DNA from: Strigops habroptila
Lineage: Eukaryota > Chordata > Aves > Psittaciformes > Psittacidae
Reading direction: 5' to 3'
Assembly (NCBI RefSeq): GCF_004027225.2
Contig: NC_044278.2
Coordinates: forward strand, 8,990,001-9,054,000
Length of the DNA: 64,000 nt
The position numbers and the translations under genes are program-made. Shown piece after piece: positions 60,961-64,000 of the stretch (the stretch's first letter is position 1; the number at the start of each line of letters is the position of its first letter). The notes under the pieces were generated by a model, which saw nothing but the letters and a program-made list of their open reading frames with translations, was not told the DNA's origin and searched no databases.

Positions 60961-63900
60961 GAGAAGACTGCAGACCTCTCTAATCTATTTTGTTGTTCAG
61001 ATTCTGTTCCTGGTCTCTGTCACCCCTTGCCTTAGAATAAGGCAGATTCTCAAAGAGTTTAAGTGTGTCAGCAGTAAAGACATGTCACAGATAAAAAGTC
61101 TGCTGCTAGTCAAGCCCAATAAAAGGCTAGCTCACTCTTCAGCAATATGCTGCCTAAATCCAAGCCTACCTCCTGTCACTGATGGAACTACTGCATGTGC
61201 TCCTACCTTCAGAAGTGCCAGTCCAGGAAAAGCTACACTTGCTAACAAGCAACTGCTTCAAAAAGCTGTTATGTACTTCACACAAGATTTGTGCAGAATA
61301 AGTGGGGTCCTGTGCTGGAGTTGGCTTTGTGAAAGTGGCTGTCTCAAGCCCTTAGATTACCGTGCTTCTTGTATCAGCTACCTGCATGTATATGGTTACT
61401 TCCCCTAAGTACTTCCCCTTTCCACATACCCGGATCAGGTAGGACAAAAGGCAAATAACGACAAGGAATAACTCCTGTGAATAATGCAAGCAAGGAGCTA
61501 ACTGAACCAAATCCAGTCCTTGCATCAGCAGTTACAGTTCTCGTTCTGCTCAACAGAGGCGGTTTACTTTGGCCCAGACTGATCTGGTGTCTTTCCTAGT
61601 GAACACTTCAGTAGTTATACATGTGTCATGTGAAATAATATGCTCCTGTATAGAGCGTTTTAAGGTGAAGCCTCTTCCAAAGGTGCACTGGTTCAGGTCC
61701 TCACACTGGCCAGCGGCCTTGATTCTTTGTTTTTGTATATTCACCAAAATACCAATTAAAAAGAAGTGGAAGTGAAATCTTTTTCTTGTTTTAGATTGTG
61801 TATTTGGGAAGGTGAAATGGTAAATGTCTGTATCTGGGACATGTGGGGCAGTGCAAAGGCAGGCTTTAAAGTCCTGTATCCCCATCCTGAAGATCAGAGT
61901 GATGCATGGTGCTACAGAACCTCTTTAGCTGAATAGTCCCTTGCTGGGGTGCTGGGGAGAGAGAAAGAGGCAGCTATCAGGGTGAATAGCTTGAGGAAGA
62001 AACTAGGCCCCTGCAACATAGAAGGGTTTTTCTGTATGAGTGTGCCTTCAGAAAGGAAAATCCCCATGGATCAGCCACTTCACTGGTTCAGTGGGGTGGT
62101 GACTGTCCTAGAGATGCTCCACTGTTAGCAATTTCCATAAGGAAGTTAGTCTTCAACACTGTTTTGTGAGACCCAAGGCATGGATAGAGTGTGTGGGCTG
62201 TGTATGTCAGTGGTCTGGGGATCTTGGGAGGGAGTTTGGTGGTAGGGTTTTTTGTGTGTATGTTGCTGAAAGCTACAGTAATACCTAGTCCTAAAGAAGT
62301 CTAAAGAGAACCACTGTCTGCCTAAGTTAGACAGCAATAGCAAAGACTGGCTTCTCTGCTACTTGCCATGAACTCCAAATCCCCACCAACCACAACAGCA
62401 GAGAGGAGAGAAATGGGGAAGGAAGGACAGTGCAGGCACACAGCCTCTGTCCTTGCTTGACCAAACCCCTCCAATAACTCCTCAATCATGGCACCCTTCA
62501 TGGATAGCTGCATTCCTGTGTAAAGGTCTCTTGCTCAAGTTATTTCTGGAGCTCAGGTGGGTGCAATAACTGGCTATGGGACTAGTAAGGCCTTCTGCAG
62601 ATGGCTGGAGATAGGACTTTAGGACCATAGAAGAAGGTAATGTCAAATACTATTTTCCTTCTACGGTCTTTTGCTTCAGACCCAGAGGTCACTTCCTTCC
62701 TTCTGCATCGAACTGTGGTATGATTATAGCACTGCTCTCAATGTAGAGAAAATGCTGCAAGACTTTGCAGGAGAAGAGGAACTCAGCTAATTTTTTTGCG
62801 CTGCTTTGCAAGAAGGTTTTGCGCTATTAACTGCAAAAAGTTGCCATATTAACTGCTCCAACCAGTTGCAAATGATACCATTGACCTATTGCATAAACAG
62901 CAGCTTAAGCTAATGAAGTTTCGGTTCCTCACTTTGCTTTCTGCTTCTTAAGTCTTTCCCTCACGTTGCACTTTGTAATTTATGTTCTTAAAACACAAAA
63001 GCTGTGACTGACCCGGGCAATGGTGAATTTACGGAGGCGTGCCAAGCATGCCCCAGTGCATCCAGAAAAATCCAGTTTTATCCACCTGAAAAAAGGAGGA
63101 AGAAAAGGACTGGATTGATGGCAGAATGATGCTGAGCATACTCGTGAAAACTCCTGCACAGCTTTGTCAGGTTTTTCAGCTTCTGAAGGTTGATTCCAAT
63201 CTCTGCAACTTCCCTACCTGGGATGCCAGGGGAAGGGTGAGGAAGGGATGGAGTCTGTGATAGGAGTGGTGGTGAACTGGTTTATGTGTTCGCTGAGGCT
63301 TGTGAAGAAATCCTGGTCATTCTCAGCTATTTGGATTGCTGCTCAAAGGTATGGATGTATGTTTTATGGTCCTCAAAACAGGCAATATATGCATACGTGC
63401 GTGTAAACTGCTGGACTAAGACAGGATAAACTTCTCCAGGTGGAAGCTGTGCGGTTTGTTTGCAGATTTGTTCTGTGCATTTCTTCTCTGTAGGTGTGAA
63501 TATTCACAGCTCTCTCCTGGCAAAAAAAAAGCATGTTTTGATTCTCCCATGGAGTTACCAACTGTATTTTTAGATTATTAATTTATTGTAACGATCCCAG
63601 CTCTGAGAAATGGGAGTCTTGCTGAGAAACATCCTCTGTTCAGACTTGACAGAGCAGCATGGCCTCCAAGCCAACAAGAATCCCAAGTCCTCAGCTGCTC
63701 CCCTCCTGTACACACACAGACATAACCTGGTGTCTTTCACATTGCTGAATGTTTGTGGCTGGCAATACTGAATGTGTCTGTTCCTTCAGGCAATGGGGCT
63801 GCCTCTGTGTATTTTTCCAACAAGATTTCCTACTGCTTCCTCCTTTGCCCTCACTACTTCTTCTTCTGCATGAGATCTCTTTACACAGACTCTCTCAGGC

Positions 63901-64000
63901 CCCATTTCTCCTTACCTTACTAGTTCATATACGACATACTATCTCCACTATATACTATATATGACATACTATCTCTATGCTTGCATCTGGCTATCCACCT
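60961..64000. other. Gene-free right end
   Basis: No exon, RNA gene or CR1 was recognised. Frames of up to 152 codons (60950-61408 plus, 61550-61885 minus) lack domains. B4GALT4, the next gene in mammals, was not detected. A short direct duplication of GACATACTATCTC lies at about 63926-63974. Confidence 0.5.

Noticed and set aside
60950-61408. 152-codon plus-strand frame just after the UPK1B poly(A) signal
   Set aside because: It contains a second AATAAA, lies in or after the UPK1B 3' end, and has no domain; read as chance.
63576-63590. Minus-strand AATAAA as a possible end of B4GALT4
   Set aside because: No B4GALT4 coding exon could be recognised in 61-64 kb, so a lone hexamer is not evidence.
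1-64000. tRNA, rRNA, CRISPR, bacterial operon or endogenous viral genes
   Set aside because: No cloverleaf, ribosomal, spaced-repeat or viral gene pattern was recognised; all clear signals are those of a bird nuclear genome.

Overview
This is vertebrate nuclear DNA, almost certainly from a bird. The signs are several 5'-truncated CR1 retroposons with the typical ATTCTATGATTCTA-type 3' end, compact GT/AG introns, two short CpG islands and no long spliced repeats of mammalian type. Gene content and order match the vertebrate block IGSF11 (minus) - TEX55/C3orf30 (plus) - UPK1B (plus). Almost all long open frames outside these genes are chance frames, antisense CR1 frames or frames opened by a hexamer tandem repeat.

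Layout. (1) 1-420 is a CpG island holding a short signal-peptide-coding exon on the minus strand, probably an IGSF11 first exon; the rest of that gene lies left of the window. (2) 0.5-35.8 kb has no convincing exon. It holds four separate CR1 loci (one a nested pair), a weak CR1 scrap, a small inverted-repeat element, a perfect hairpin and a few candidate conserved non-coding stretches. It is either intergenic or, if IGSF11 has a second upstream promoter as in mammals, part of its first intron. (3) 35.8-39.0 kb is the TEX55 gene. Its three 3' exons encode a conserved RIIa/Dpy-30-like dimerisation segment. Upstream, a 117-unit hexamer repeat (36.05-36.75 kb) reads as alternating Asp-Gln in a plus-strand frame. 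That frame starts at an ATG behind a textbook 3' splice site and runs in phase into the conserved TEX55 exons, interrupted only by two TAG codons that each differ from CAG by one base. I think this is a TEX55 large first coding exon with a (DQ)n domain that is expanded and possibly broken. (4) 39.0-55.2 kb has no recognised gene. (5) 55.2-60.96 kb is a complete UPK1B: seven coding exons, all phase 0, 260 residues, the family's usual length. (6) 61-64 kb holds nothing I recognise; the next gene in this block in mammals, B4GALT4, was not found.

The genes do not form a pathway. UPK1B is a tetraspanin of urothelium and other epithelia, TEX55 is a sperm-associated protein, and IGSF11 is an adhesion receptor of brain and testis. 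Their grouping is ancestral synteny. Everything here is read by eye. Exon limits for UPK1B and the 3' part of TEX55 are secure; the TEX55 first exon and the IGSF11 exon are well-argued inference.
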